Of a stretch of 64,000 bases of DNA, positions 45,802-56,672 are shown piece after piece. The notes below the pieces were generated by a model. That model saw only the letters and a list, made by a program, of their open reading frames with translations, was not told the DNA's origin and ran no database searches. The position numbers and the translations under genes were made by a program. How positions within the stretch are numbered: position 1 is the stretch's first letter; the number at the start of each line of letters is the position of its first letter. Source of the stretch: Tomocerus qinae (Eukaryota; Arthropoda; Collembola; Entomobryomorpha; Tomoceridae); NCBI GenBank assembly GCA_020055645.1, contig CM034546.1, forward strand, positions 76,880,001 through 76,944,000, in the 5' to 3' direction.

Positions 45802-48074
45802 CTATTTACGGTGGTTGTGCCAATTCCAATTATCGTGGTGGTTGTCGTTATCGTGGTGGTTGTCGTTGTCGTGATGATTGTCGTTGTCGTTGTAGTGTCT
45901 ATTGGGAGACCTTACTTCACGGTGGTTGTGCCAATTATAATTATCGTGGTGGTTGTCGTTGTCGTGATGGTTGTCGTTATCGTGGTGGTTGTCATTGTCG
46001 TGATGATTGTCGTTGTCGTGTCTATTGGGAGACCTTACTTCATGGTGGTTGTGCCAATTATAATTATCGTGGTGGTTGTCGTTGTCGTGGTGGTTGTCGT
46101 TGTCGTGATGATTGTCGTTGTCGTGTCTATTGGGAGACCTTACTTCACGGTGGTTGTGCCAATTATAATTATCGTGGTGGTTGTCGTTGTCGTGATGATT
46201 GTCGTTGTCGTGTCTATTGGGAGACCTTACTTCACGGTGGTTGTGCCAATTCCAATTATCGTGGTGGTTATCGTTATCGTGATGGTTGTCGTTATCGTGG
46301 TGGTTGTCGTTGTCGTTGTCGTGATGATTGTCGTTGTCGTGTCTATTGGGAGACCTTACTTCACGGTGGTTATGCCAATTCCAATTATCGTGGTGGTTGT
46401 CGTTGTCGTGATGGTTGTCGTTATCGTGGTGGTTTTCGTTGTCGTGATGATTGTCGTTGTCGTGTCTATTGGGAGACCTTACTTCACGGTGGTTATGCCA
46501 ATTCCAATTATCGTGGTGGTTGTCGTTGTCGTGATGGTTGTCGTTATCGTGGTGGTTGTCGTTGTCGTGATGATTGTCGTTGTCGTGTCTATTGGGAGAC
46601 CTTACTTCACGGTGGTTGTGCCAATTCCAATTATCGTGGTGGTTGTCGTTGTCGTGATGGTTGTCGTTATCGTGGTGGTTGTCGTTGTCGTGATGATTGT
46701 CGTTGTCGTGTCTATTGGGAGACCTTACTTCACGGTGGTTGTGCCAATTCCAATTATCGTGGTGGTTGTCGTTGTCGTGATGGTTGTCGTTGTCGTGATG
46801 ATTGTCGTTGTCGTGTCTATTGGGAGACCTTACTTCACGGTGGTTGTGCCAATTATAATTATCGTGGTGGTTGTCGTTGTCGTGATGGTTGTCGTTATCG
46901 TGGTGGTTGTCGTTGTCGTGATGATTGTCGTTGTCGTGTCTATTGGGAGACCTTACTTCACGGTGGTTGTGCCAATTATAATTATCGTGGTGGTTGTCGT
47001 TGTCGTGATGGTTGTCGTTATCGTGGTGGTTGTCGTTGTCGTGATGATTGTCGTTGTCGTGTCTATTGGGAGACCTTACTTCACGGTGGTTGTGCCAATT
47101 CCAATTATCGTGGTGGTTGTCGTTGTCGTGATGGTTGTCGTTATCGTGGTGGTTGTCGTTGTCGTGATGATTGTCGTTGTCGTGTTTATTGGGAGACCTT
47201 ACTTCACGGTGGTTGTGCCAATTCCAATTATCGTGGTGGTTGTCGTTGCCGTGATGGTTGTCGTTGTCGTGATGATTGTCGTTGTCGTGTCTATTGGGAG
47301 ACCTTACTTCACGGTGGTTGTGCCAATTCCAATTATCGTGGTGGTTGTCGTTGTCGTGATGGTTGTCGTTGTCGTGATGATTGTCGTTGTCGTGTCTATT
47401 GGGAGACCTTACTTCACGGTGGTTGTGCCAATTATAATTATCGTGGTGGTTGTCGTTGTCGTGATGGTTGTCGTTATCGTGGTGGTTGTCGTTGTCGTGA
47501 TGATTGTCGTTGTCGTGTCTATTGGGAGACCTTGCTTCACGGTGGTTGTGCCAATTATAATTATCGTGGTGGTTGTCGTTGTCGTGATGGTTGTCGTTAT
47601 CGTGGTGGTTGTCGTTGTCGTGATGATTGTCGTTGTCGTGTCTATTGGGAGACCTTACTTCACGGTGGTTGTGCCAATTATAATTATCGTGGTGGTTGTC
47701 GTTGTCGTTATGGTTGTTGTTATCGTGGTGGTTGTCGTTGTCGTGATGGTTGTCGTTGTCGTGATAGTTGTCGTTATGGTGTCTATTGGGAGACCTTACC
47801 TCTCTGTGTTCAATTTCCTGAGTAAAAATTCCAATTTTTTCTCCATCAACCAACGTGTTTGTTGATTCAATTTTTTCTTCCGCGGACGCCAGATCGAACG
47901 TAGTATTTAGTTTTGATGTATTTGCTGTTGCTAAAACTGTAATAACTAGCAAAAGCAAATTTACCTGGAAGAAATATAATAATTGTAATGTAAATCCCAA
48001 TCGTGTTAATAATTTTAATTGTCGTAATTGTAATCATATTGTATAGTATTATGAATTACCAAAAGTTTTTCCAT
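45802..48074 (-). CDS. Secreted His/Asn/Asp-rich repeat protein, copy C, 2 exons, 725 aa
   Basis: Exon 1 48074..48060 (MEKLL), intron 48059..47965 (95 bases), exon 2 47964..45802; one uninterrupted frame. Seen: a signal peptide (MEKLLVNLLLLVITVLATAN), a propeptide-like region of about 45 residues with KIESTNTLVDGEKIG, then 17 blocks. Each block starts REVRSPNRH (variants REARSPNRH, HEVRSPNRH, REVRSPNKH), runs through two to five DNDNHH hexapeptides and ends WNWHNH or YNWHNH. The end is WNWHNHRK. It is the longest and most regular copy, and the added aromatic W/Y-N-W before each linker sets it apart from A and B. Inferred role: precursor cut at RxxR into about 17 His-rich peptides, or a metal- or surface-binding matrix protein. 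TATATAAAC box at 48193..48201. Other long open frames over the same DNA, on both strands, are by-products of the 18-base repeat. Confidence 0.8.
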
Positions 48075-48880
48075 TTTGAATTTTGGTTGAAAACTTATTT
48101 TGCTCCGGTGACTCAAATAGTATGTCTATCAAATACAACTTGTTAAAAGTAGTAATTCAGTTGAATGATGTTTATTGCAACTGTCGTTCGGAGTTTATAT
48201 ACTCCCTTGAGTAAGAAGCGATTATACATTCATCCCAAATTGCATTCAAAAGACGTCAGAAGAATATTAATCACAATCAAATAGTATAATAGAAACATGA
48301 CTATAACATACCGATCCATGTTAACATAAACATAATGATTACTTTGGTTATGCACCGTAATGGATATTTAAACGAAAACGAACATAGGTAATAAGGAAAA
48401 ACTGATACTAAATACGCCCTCGAAGCAAATAACTCCAATCTTGGTAATTAGTAGCTTTCATACCTGGAATTCGGGAAAAGATATTTATATCGTTCACAAC
48501 ACTTATGTAGTAATTACTCATGCAACCGTTAAATACTAAATATTGAAAGAATCCCTTTGTGAATACAGTAACCGGATATGGATAAAATTTGTAAACTACT
48601 AAGAAATACTGAGAATTAATATTTATATTTTGCACATGGGAAAAAATTAAACATTTAAACGGTCTTGAGGCACAAATTAATGAATAAAGAGATTTTGGGA
48701 ATTTCCAATTTAGTAAGAAAGCAATCGAAAGAGTTATCAATCTTTGGGAGTTGTGAAATCCACTATGCTTAGAAACCATATGCAGCATTAGTAGTCTGAG
48801 GCTCTGAGAAGGAGAGTAATCAACCCAATTTTATCATTATTTAGCCCAACAGTGAAACTTTTTCTACACTTATACTCTTT
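48075..48880 (-). repeat. Duplicated 5' flank and promoter of copy C
   Basis: Similar to 39030..39790 in the same orientation and to the copy A flank inverted. Includes the TATA box GGAGTTTATATACTCC (TATATAAAC on the coding strand). A 126-codon minus-strand open frame here is not conserved in the other flanks and is not supported. Confidence 0.7.
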
Positions 48881-49081
48881 TAAACATTCGTCACAAAATT
48901 TTCATAATAACATTATTAACAAAATGTTACTTTTCCTATACAACGATTACCTAAAACGGTATTAATAATTTTTTATTAAGGATCAATTTTATATTAATAA
49001 TGAAAAATGTCTGCCTGCCAAATTTTAAATATTTCACATTTTGTCCTCTATATAAAAACCGTTATTCAGAGTAGGGCTTAG

Positions 49082-49320
49082 ACAGGCAGTATCAATGCAT
49101 AAGGAAAATTCGACCTCTGCCAATTGAAACTGCATGTTGGACCCGATCGCTGTAAGACTAAAGACCGCCAACCTATTAATGCACTACCAATGTTACTCGA
49201 AAGTGAACACTACCGACAGCTGACTATATGTTCACAGTTAATAGTCTTACGGCGATCGGGTCCAACATGCAGTTTCAATTGGCAGAGGTCGAATTTTCCT
49301 TATGCATTGATACTGCCTGT
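49082..49320. repeat. Near-perfect 78-bp inverted repeat (long hairpin)
   Basis: Arms 49082..49159 and 49243..49320 match at 77 of 78 positions by eye (the only mismatch is T/C within GATCGC[T/C]GTAAG). The loop is 83 bases. A transcript from either strand would fold into a long double-stranded hairpin. No TA, TTAA or 8-bp duplication was seen, so it may be a foldback element or a hairpin-RNA locus. Confidence 0.8.
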
Positions 49321-49784
49321 GCCGTTATTGATCCAGATCGGACGCATGCATTTACTTTTGCGTGTTTCATGTCACAGGAAACAAAAATGTACTCCTTTAC
49401 AAAAAAGCAAAAAAGTACCAACTATTTTTAAAAGCAGTTTTTTTCCTTTTATTACATGTAAATTAATGTAAATGGGGCAAAGTGGTACATCAAAAAGGTA
49501 AAACGGCAATGGTGGACTGCTTTACGAAAACATTATTTCTATCTTTTTCATAAAAAAGACAAAAAAGGTCCTTTTTTGTTTACTGCATGCCATGAAATTT
49601 GTAATGGTTGAGTTTCCTATTATAAATCTTCTATTGGATTTGGTCCTCTTCTCACTAAAGTGAGCATAAGGTAGTATGTGCTCAACAGATATTGCAATAA
49701 AGTATATTATGTCAATGTAAATAATTTTTTTCAGGGCAGTGGTGCACTATCAAGTGAGCTGTTAGTATTGCTATGGTCCATATA
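49321..49784. other. Intergenic, nothing recognised
   Basis: Short AT-rich spacer between the hairpin and the next transposon. No supported feature. Confidence 0.4.
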
Positions 49785-50518
49785 CAAGGACGTATTTAGG
49801 AGGAGGGTGCTTAAGCACCTCTTAAATATTTTAAAAATACACTAGATATTATATATAGTTATGGTTGAACATTTATTTAATATTTAATTATTTAATTCTA
49901 AATTGGCTTGGGAGAAGCATATTTTCGTTTTTATATGACTCAATTGCATGTATCTTATTTTCGAGAGCATTCGAATCTGTTTGAGAATTTTCGAAAATGT
50001 TTGAGCGTTAACCTAACCTTACCTAACCTAAATTAATCTGTTCTAGAATTTTCAAATACTTTTTCCCTATATTGAACCTTAGGAAATGTATGTAGCAATT
50101 GGCCACTTGTATCTGAAATGAGGTTTTATGTTTAAAACACCTAAAATTAAATCCGCCAAACTGACTGGGTGATGACAGATAAATCACGTATTTAGAGGGA
50201 TTTAAATGGGATATTTTTGTCAAAGAAAATAAAAAGTCATAATTTTTTCTTTATCAATATTTTGTGGCGTTCTAATTTCTTTGATGTATGCAGTACTCAT
50301 TTATAGAGATCAATTGCGTATCCAGAAAACGAATTTAAGGGGTGCTTAAACATATCAGCAGATTTTTTTAAAGTGTAAAACTACTTTTTACTAATTTTTG
50401 AGAAATATATAGTGTGTTTTTAGGAAATTTAGGGGGTGATTGAGCACCCTAGCACCCCCCTAAATACGTCCTTGATAGAGATTAGCACCCACTAGATCCA
50501 ATTTCTAGATACGCCCTT
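49785..50518 (+). mobile_element. Composite relative of the hAT element at 40188
   Basis: Starts CAAGGACGTATTTAGG and follows 40188..40990 for several hundred bases. It ends ATTTCTAGATACGCCCTT like the other copy. Inside is another end, CCTAAATACGTCCTTG (50459..50474), the exact inverse of the start. A related copy therefore appears to be nested or fused. No 8-bp duplication was found for either pair of ends. Confidence 0.65.
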
Positions 50519-51858
50519 TTTATGTTGTTAAAAATCATCGCGCATGTCGTGCATGGTCTCTGTCGATGAATATCAGGAATGCGCAATCGCTAGAAATCTA
50601 ATATCAAGAAATTAGGCAGACTACGTACATAGTCAAGACTCTTTGCTTATGAACTCGATGCGTCTTACGGTTGGTTAGTTTTCTGAGTACTATATTCATT
50701 ATCACCATGACTATATACAGTTCAAATGCTTGTGTTGGCGATTGGCGAATGCACATACGAACTATTAACGGACCAAAAACGACATTTAACTAAAAGTCGA
50801 ACTTATGTGATATCACACTTTTAATTATGAAATGAATAGCAGATGCTTGGAGCATTTAAGTGCGAATTATTGAGTCATTTGAACCAGTTGTTCTATGTAA
50901 TAGGCACTGAAATCGCGGCCAAAATTTTGTCTCCCATTTAAAATACATGGGAAATTTTGACTTGACTTTTAAAAAAACCGAAAGCTGCCTAAAACCCAAA
51001 ATTATTTTTAAGAAGTAGGCCTAAGATGCGGTGATATGCATGCTTAAAACAAAAGTGACAAACCTTGCCTCAGAGAAATCGTAAGTCAAAAATTAAAGCT
51101 AAAATGAGCAATTTTCCGAAATTCACCTAAAATGTGCACGACAACGTGTCATAAAGTTAAGTTTACTAAGTTATCATTCCAGAGCAGTAGCAGGTCAAGC
51201 GTCAATGATGACTATTAGTATTAAAAAATACAAAAACAAAAATATCTGAAATCAAATTTTATTTACCTTTGGCGGTAATTTATAGGTTTAATAATATTAA
51301 GTTATGTCAATATGATGTTAAAAATTGTTTAAATTTGTAACTTCTACAGTTAAAACGCAATTTGAGAGCTTATAGTGCGGTTTTATTATAATTTGTCGGA
51401 TGAGTTACAAGGTGCCTTTCGGGTAAAGTGTCGATAAGTGGTATTTATTAAATTGTTTCATATCGTCTGCTTAACATTACAATGTAACACGCCATTTTAT
51501 CCTGGCTTGTTGCTTTGTAGCAGCCATAATATAATGTCGGCCGGCAAAAACGATGCCTATATAGACCACTGACGATCCCTATTGATTTTGGGACAAATCG
51601 GTCCATTGGTTGCTGAGATACCGCGCACTCAATTTGTTTCATTTTGATAGTCAAAGTAGAAAATGGATATTAAAAAGGTCAATTGCGGTTAACTATAAAT
51701 TGTTTGCGGCAAATATTTCACTCCGCTTCTATCAAATTTAAGATTTATTTTGATAGTCAAATATAACTTATTTTACTTATTTTAAAACTTTTTGATTTTG
51801 ATAGTGTATTATGATCAATATTGATCTAATTTGAATTACTGTAGAATTTAGTAATCAA
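50519..51858. other. Intergenic; one foldback-end fragment
   Basis: 51463..51530 carries the TCGTCTGCTTAACATTACAA ... CGCCATTTTATC block related to the foldback ends at 55199 and to the His-rich gene 3' flank. GTAATCAA at 51851..51858 is the left duplication of the next MITE. Nothing else recognised. Confidence 0.5.
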
Positions 51859-52050
51859 CAGATACGTATCTAGAAATTTGGTCAAGGGGGGGGGGGCTCA
51901 ACCAAAACTGATGTTAAAAATAATAAGATAAGATATTTGCACGAAGCGCGAAATTTTTTTTTCAATTTTTGGTCTTTTTTGGAAAAAATCCTTTTTTTCT
52001 CAGATTTAGGGGGCGCTGCGCCTTCCCACTCCCTACTGGATACGTGCTTG
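51859..52050 (+). mobile_element. Short hAT-type MITE, 192 bp
   Basis: 8-bp duplication GTAATCAA at 51851..51858 and 52051..52058. Ends CAGATACGTATCTAG and (reverse complement) CAAGCACGTATCCAG, the same terminal family as the 803-bp element at 40188. Contains a run of ten G and one GAAGCGCG half-hairpin like those in the larger element. Confidence 0.8.
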
Positions 52051-52171
52051 GTAATCAAAATATACATATTTCTACTATCATTCTACCAAAAATGTGCACA
52101 TGGTCGCCTTTACTCAGGCGAGCTTCTGTTACGGCTTGCTGTAGGTTTTGTTCTCTACTCCTCAGAGTATA

Positions 52172-52616
52172 AAGTCGGCATGCCGTAAATTATTTTCAGA
52201 TGCCGCATGCCGTAAATGCCGTAAATGCCGTAAAAGCTGTAAAAGCCGTAAATGCCGTAAAATACATAATACACGGCATTAGCAGTTTAATAGTAATATT
52301 CAACTACTGAAAGAACAAAAAATATAATTTTGATCATCTTATAATAAATGACAACTGTCATAAGTTATAAAATGAGTTTTCACTTTTCAAAGCTTTACAG
52401 CCAGAAGGAGTGGCATAAAATGATGTTAATACATAATATTGATGTATAAAATCACTTTTAGCGTGTTTTTACTCACTTAATACATCAATGTATGTATAAA
52501 AACAGCTAAAAACGGAAAAAATAATTTACGGCATTTACGGCATGCCGCCAAATACCAAATGCCGTAAATTCTATTTACGGCATTTACGGCATGCGGCATT
52601 TACGGCACACTCGACA
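52172..52616. mobile_element. MITE-like element with subterminal TGCCGTAAA arrays
   Basis: The left 90 bases contain about eight ATGCCGTAAA-type units and the right 110 bases contain the inverse TTTACGGCAT units. The interior is AT-rich. Subterminal repeat clusters are typical binding sites for transposases of cut-and-paste elements. Ends and target duplication are uncertain. Confidence 0.6.
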
Positions 52617-53304
52617 CCTTGCTACTCCTGTACTCGAAAAGAGTAAAATTTGAACGTGAGTGAGTGCTTGGACGTGTCCAGTGGGGTAGGGGGTGCAGCG
52701 CCCCTTTCAAAGTAACGTTACCTTGTACCCCAGGTTAAAAATGAGACCCTAGTAGTGGGTGGCCAGAATATGTTACCGATCGCCAATATGCTATTTTAAT
52801 ACAAACATATTGACTCAGGCATCGAAAATCTATTGCAAACTGCATGGTTGCTGTGGAAATCGGCCCTCACCCCGCCCCCAAAGTAGGAGGAGCTTACGTG
52901 TTCTCAGCCAATAGAATGTCACGCTCCCTTTGGGGTCGTGGCTAATTGGCGGAGCTAAAGTGTGGAAATTAGCCAGTGAGCGGGGCTTGTTACACTGGAA
53001 ATTTTTTCGATGCCTATTGACCCTATAGGTAGTAGTAAGATGAAATTTTACAATATTTTTTGACTATTGAAGTAACTCATTGAGCATACTATTATACCAT
53101 ATACCGTATATTTTATACATTGTGATATTCAGGATTCCAAAAATGTACCACACAAGAAAATCGGGTAAGAACTTTAAACAGAATTCCAAGAGTTGTAAAG
53201 CAATTTTTACATGTATTTTGATGATCATCAGAGATTTCCGGGAGCTTAAAGTCCTGGTGCATACAAACGTAAATGATCTCTTGACTATAATATTCCTCAT
53301 TAAC
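52617..53304. other. Intergenic, nothing recognised
   Basis: Includes a short GGGTAGGGGGTGCAGCGCCCC patch (about 52683-52703) that resembles the internal ends of the hAT family, and a GC-richer block at 52850-53000. No exon was supported. Confidence 0.4.
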
Positions 53305-53634
53305 TTTTTTTTGGGAAAGTGCTAAAAGATCCGAGATTTCTGATCCTACACCCATAAAGTAAATTCAATAAAGATTCATCGGAACTTATTCTAGAGGTTG
53401 TATTTTGAAAATTTCACAATTTTGTCTTTGATTGGAAGATACACGGATCACAAAATTCAAATACAGGATTATGTATCGATTTCAAGTTTCAAACGATGAT
53501 ATCTTCAAGCCAGAGACAAAAATGTGAAGTTTTCAAAGTATAACCTCTGGAATAAGTTTTGAAGAATCTTTTTACACCTACTACGTGGGTGTAGGACCAG
53601 TAATCTCAGATCCTTTAGGACTTTCCCAAAAAAG
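53305..53634. repeat. Imperfect foldback element, about 330 bp
   Basis: Outer arms are inverted copies: TTTTGGGAAAGTGCTAAAAG and GATCCTACACCC on the left, GGGTGTAGGACC and CTTTAGGACTTTCCCAAAA on the right. Pairing continues inward past TATTCTAGAGGTTGTA / TATAACCTCTGGAATA to a short centre near 53465. Divergence is about one base in seven by eye. Non-coding. Confidence 0.7.
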
Positions 53635-54193
53635 TACGAATTTTCGCGATTCCCACTTACCCTCTATGATAATTTTTGCTGGTTACCTAGCAGCGTCCCG
53701 ATTTGTGGCAAAAACAATCTTTTGAAATCTGCATCACTGCTTTAAACGGTGCAAAATTTGCTTTACAGAATCGAAAACTAGTTCACTTTTTTGGGAATCT
53801 AACTTTTATTGAACCAATTCAAAATTCCAAACATCAATGTAAATGGCCAAATTGAATTTTCCCGCACATGAAGTAATAGAAACCTTGAGCGCACTGAAAG
53901 CTGGAAAAATTTTCATACAGAATGCATGCATTTTGCATTTTTCCTGTTATGAAATTTTGTTTGTGCCTTGTGAGTCGTAGGAGACTATAGACCGCGCAGT
54001 GCATAATTGCGTACTGCCGCCAAATTGTTCTGCTTTGGACGTGTTGGAATTTGCCTCATTATGTACGTTATTATGTGCTTGGCTGCGTTTTAGAATTACG
54101 GCAAATCAAGACACGGAAGTACAAACAAACCTATGGAATTAGACTTTAGTTGTTTATTTATAAGGATAAGGACGAGTCCCGACTGTAGTTATA
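53635..54193. other. Intergenic, nothing recognised
   Basis: AT-rich spacer between two foldback elements. No gene or RNA was seen. Confidence 0.4.
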
Positions 54194-55188
54194 ATGAACG
54201 CCACTTTACTTTTCTGAATAGACCTCACAAACAATAAGATTAAAAGATAAGAAGACAATGGAAGCCCTCGCTCGACTCGGCTCACCGAGGTATATGCGTA
54301 CCTATTGAAAGAGTGCACAGTGGGTCTAATTCATAAGAAAAGTGGACATAACTGCGCAGTGTAATGAGTAGGGAGTAGGGACTAGGAGATGGTTGAAGAG
54401 CATGAATTAAACATTGCAAAGTGGCACACGAATAAATAAAGCACAAAACACTCAAAAATTAAACAATTAAAATTTATTTTTAAATCAATATTTTTAAAAA
54501 TTATAGAACGAATTGTTTCTAAAAACGAACTCGGCTAACTCGTGCAAAAAAATTAAATTCGTATTTTTGCGAAAATGTTTTTAGTGCGAATTAGTGTAAA
54601 CAATTCGCATTCATACGAAAACTTCGTTTTTATTGCGAATTGGTCTAAACAATTCGCAATTTTACGAAATTTACGTTTTTTGTACGAGTTTACCGAAACA
54701 TTTCGTGTTTTTGCAAAATCTTCATTTTTTGTTCGAGTTTACTAAAACTTCGTTTTATGTGTGAACTGGTCTAAACATCTCACATTTAAACGAAATCGTC
54801 AATTTTTGTACGAGTTTGTCGAAATATTTGGCTTTTATGGGAAAATGTTTTTTGTGAGTTTTCGTTTTTAGAAACAATTCGCTTTATAATTTTTAAAAAT
54901 ATTGATTTAAAAATAAATTTTAATTGTTTAATTTTATGTGCTTTATTTATTTGTGTGCCACTTTGCAATGTGTAATTCATGCTCTTCAACCATCTCCTAG
55001 TCCCTACTCCTTACTCATTGCACTGCGCAGTTATGTCCACTTTTCTTATGAATTAGACCCACTGTGCACTCTTTCAATGGGTACGCATATACCTCGGTGA
55101 GCCGAGTCGAGCGAGGGCTTCCATTGTCTTCTTATCTTTTAATCCTATTGTTTGCGAGGTCTATTCAGAAAAGTAAAGTGGCGTTCAT
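54194..55188. mobile_element. Large foldback element with internal minisatellite, about 1 kb
   Basis: Arms of about 330 bases, 54194..54520 and 54860..55188, are highly similar inverted copies (for example CGCCACTTTACTTTTCTGAA, GCTCACCGAGGTATATGCGT). The centre (54530-54855) is built of about six degraded units of roughly 50 bases with the theme CGAA..TTCGTTTTTTGTGCGAGTTT. Long arms around a tandem core are the layout of Foldback (FB) elements. No coding sequence. Confidence 0.75.
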
Positions 55189-55198
55189 GTACAGATAG

Positions 55199-55509
55199 CG
55201 TCTGCCTAATATTACAACGTAACAAGCCATTTCATCATGACTGCTACAAAGTAACAAACCATTTTATCATGGCTGAGACAAAGCTAAGTAACAAACCATT
55301 TTATCATGGCTGAGACAAAGCTAAGTAACAAACCATTTTATCATGGCTGCGACAATGTAACAAACCTAACTCCTGATACTTTGGTTTGTTACATTGTCGC
55401 GGTCATGATAAAATGGTTTGTTACTTTGTCTCAGCCATGATAAAATGGTTTGTTACTTTGTAGCAGTCATGATGAAAAGGCCTTGTTACGTTGTAATATT
55501 AGACAGACG
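55199..55509. mobile_element. Second foldback element, 311 bp, with 4-bp target duplication
   Basis: Ends CGTCTGCC and (inverse) CAGACG, flanked by ATAG at 55195..55198 and 55510..55513. Made of repeated AGTAACAAACCATTTTATCA units, three on the left and three inverted on the right. The terminal 80 bases also occur at 29608, about 35945 and 37580 (inverted) and 51463. It abuts the previous foldback by 10 bases. Confidence 0.7.
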
Positions 55510-55793
55510 ATAGAGAGTCTACAGCGAAGCGGGCCCATTCAAATTTTCTTCGGCGAGCGTCGGGAGGAGTACGAGTCCGTGGTAAGAAAAAAAAATGCGA
55601 CACGTGTACGATAAGTCATCTAGTCACACACGTGAATGTGGACGACCATTGAATTGATTGAAAGTCCTAATAATAGTATAATAATAAGGGGTTATCTTGT
55701 TATCCAAAATCCACACCAACCACGACAAACACTGGAACTATAATAGTTCAATCAAGGCAATTTCTTATTTCCTTTTTCTTCAGAAATTCCACG

Positions 55794-56672
55794 ATGCCGA
55801 ATCCAAAATCGTCAATGCCACAACCACAACTTAAGTCGTCAAGATCAGTATTGAATCCCAAAAGAATTAGAAGGTAAGTTTCACGTCAGCAGGAAGTCAG
55901 CACAGCAGTTCTTATTTTTTTTAAATTTTGAATTCTTCAAATGGCGTTTATCTTACAAGTGCTAACTAACATTTGATATTCGGACCTGAAATATTTTTCT
56001 ATTTTCAATTGTATAGCAAGCGAAATACTGGATTAATTTTTGAAGATTTTACCTTGGATTACATGAATGTTTTGGGGCTGCTTTTTAGCATTGTTGGAAT
56101 ACTGATGCAGGTAAAGTTTTCTATTATTTTAAAATTTATTTTACGATGTTCATTAAAATCTGGATTTTCAGTGCTATTTTTTCAACGGTAAATTAATGTC
56201 ATTCATCATTATAAAATTTCATTGTAAGTTGTTTGCTGCCAGGCATTGCATTATTAAAGTAAAAAATGGCATTCTTCAATAACAGTACGGAAAAATAATA
56301 ATAATCCATCCAATTTCTATTGTACAAAAGATTACATTAGTAGTCTATGTTCTGTTCTATCCAACTTTAAAGTATTATATTCCGATTTTTAACAAAACTT
56401 AAATGTGTATAGATAAAATTGTGTGGATGGCTTGCGATTTGGTGTTCCTGCATTGGATTTGGGTCCGCAAAATCTAATGATGATTACAAACAAATTTTAA
56501 GCGGACTACTGTGAGTGTATTTTAGCACTCTGATTGTTTTATTTATTGTCAGTGTAATCCTATTCCCATATTTAATTTTTAATATTTTATTTTCTAAAGG
56601 TTGAGCATTTCCTCCGTGGTTACGACGTACTATCATGATTCGTCACCAATGACACTGCCGTTCATAAATTAA
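55794..56672 (+). CDS. WDR83OS: PAT complex subunit Asterix (WDR83OS homologue), 4 exons, 114 aa
   Basis: Exons 55794..55873, 56017..56110, 56413..56510 and 56600..56672, GT-AG, one frame to TAA. Seen: a basic, Pro/Ser-rich N-terminus, then DFTLDYMNVLGLLFSIVGIL, then a second hydrophobic segment around CGWLAIWCSCIGFGSAKS, a DDYKQI turn and a third segment ending SSVVTTYYHDSSPMTLPF. These match the conserved layout of Asterix (vertebrate protein 106 aa), including D-Y-M-N-x-L-G and the final P-M-T. Known: with CCDC47 it forms the PAT complex of the ER membrane, which shelters polar transmembrane helices during multipass protein insertion. A donor near 55581 and the CTTCAG just before the ATG suggest a 5' UTR intron. 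Single-copy housekeeping gene; tail to tail with the F-box gene. Confidence 0.9.

Noticed and set aside
48408..48788. 126-codon minus-strand ORF upstream of His-rich copy C
   Set aside because: The same flank next to copies A and B has stops and indels in this frame, so it is not under coding constraint.
49124..49471. 115-codon and 67-codon plus-strand frames across the hairpin
   Set aside because: They run through the inverted repeat arms and have no known features; the open frames follow from the palindrome.
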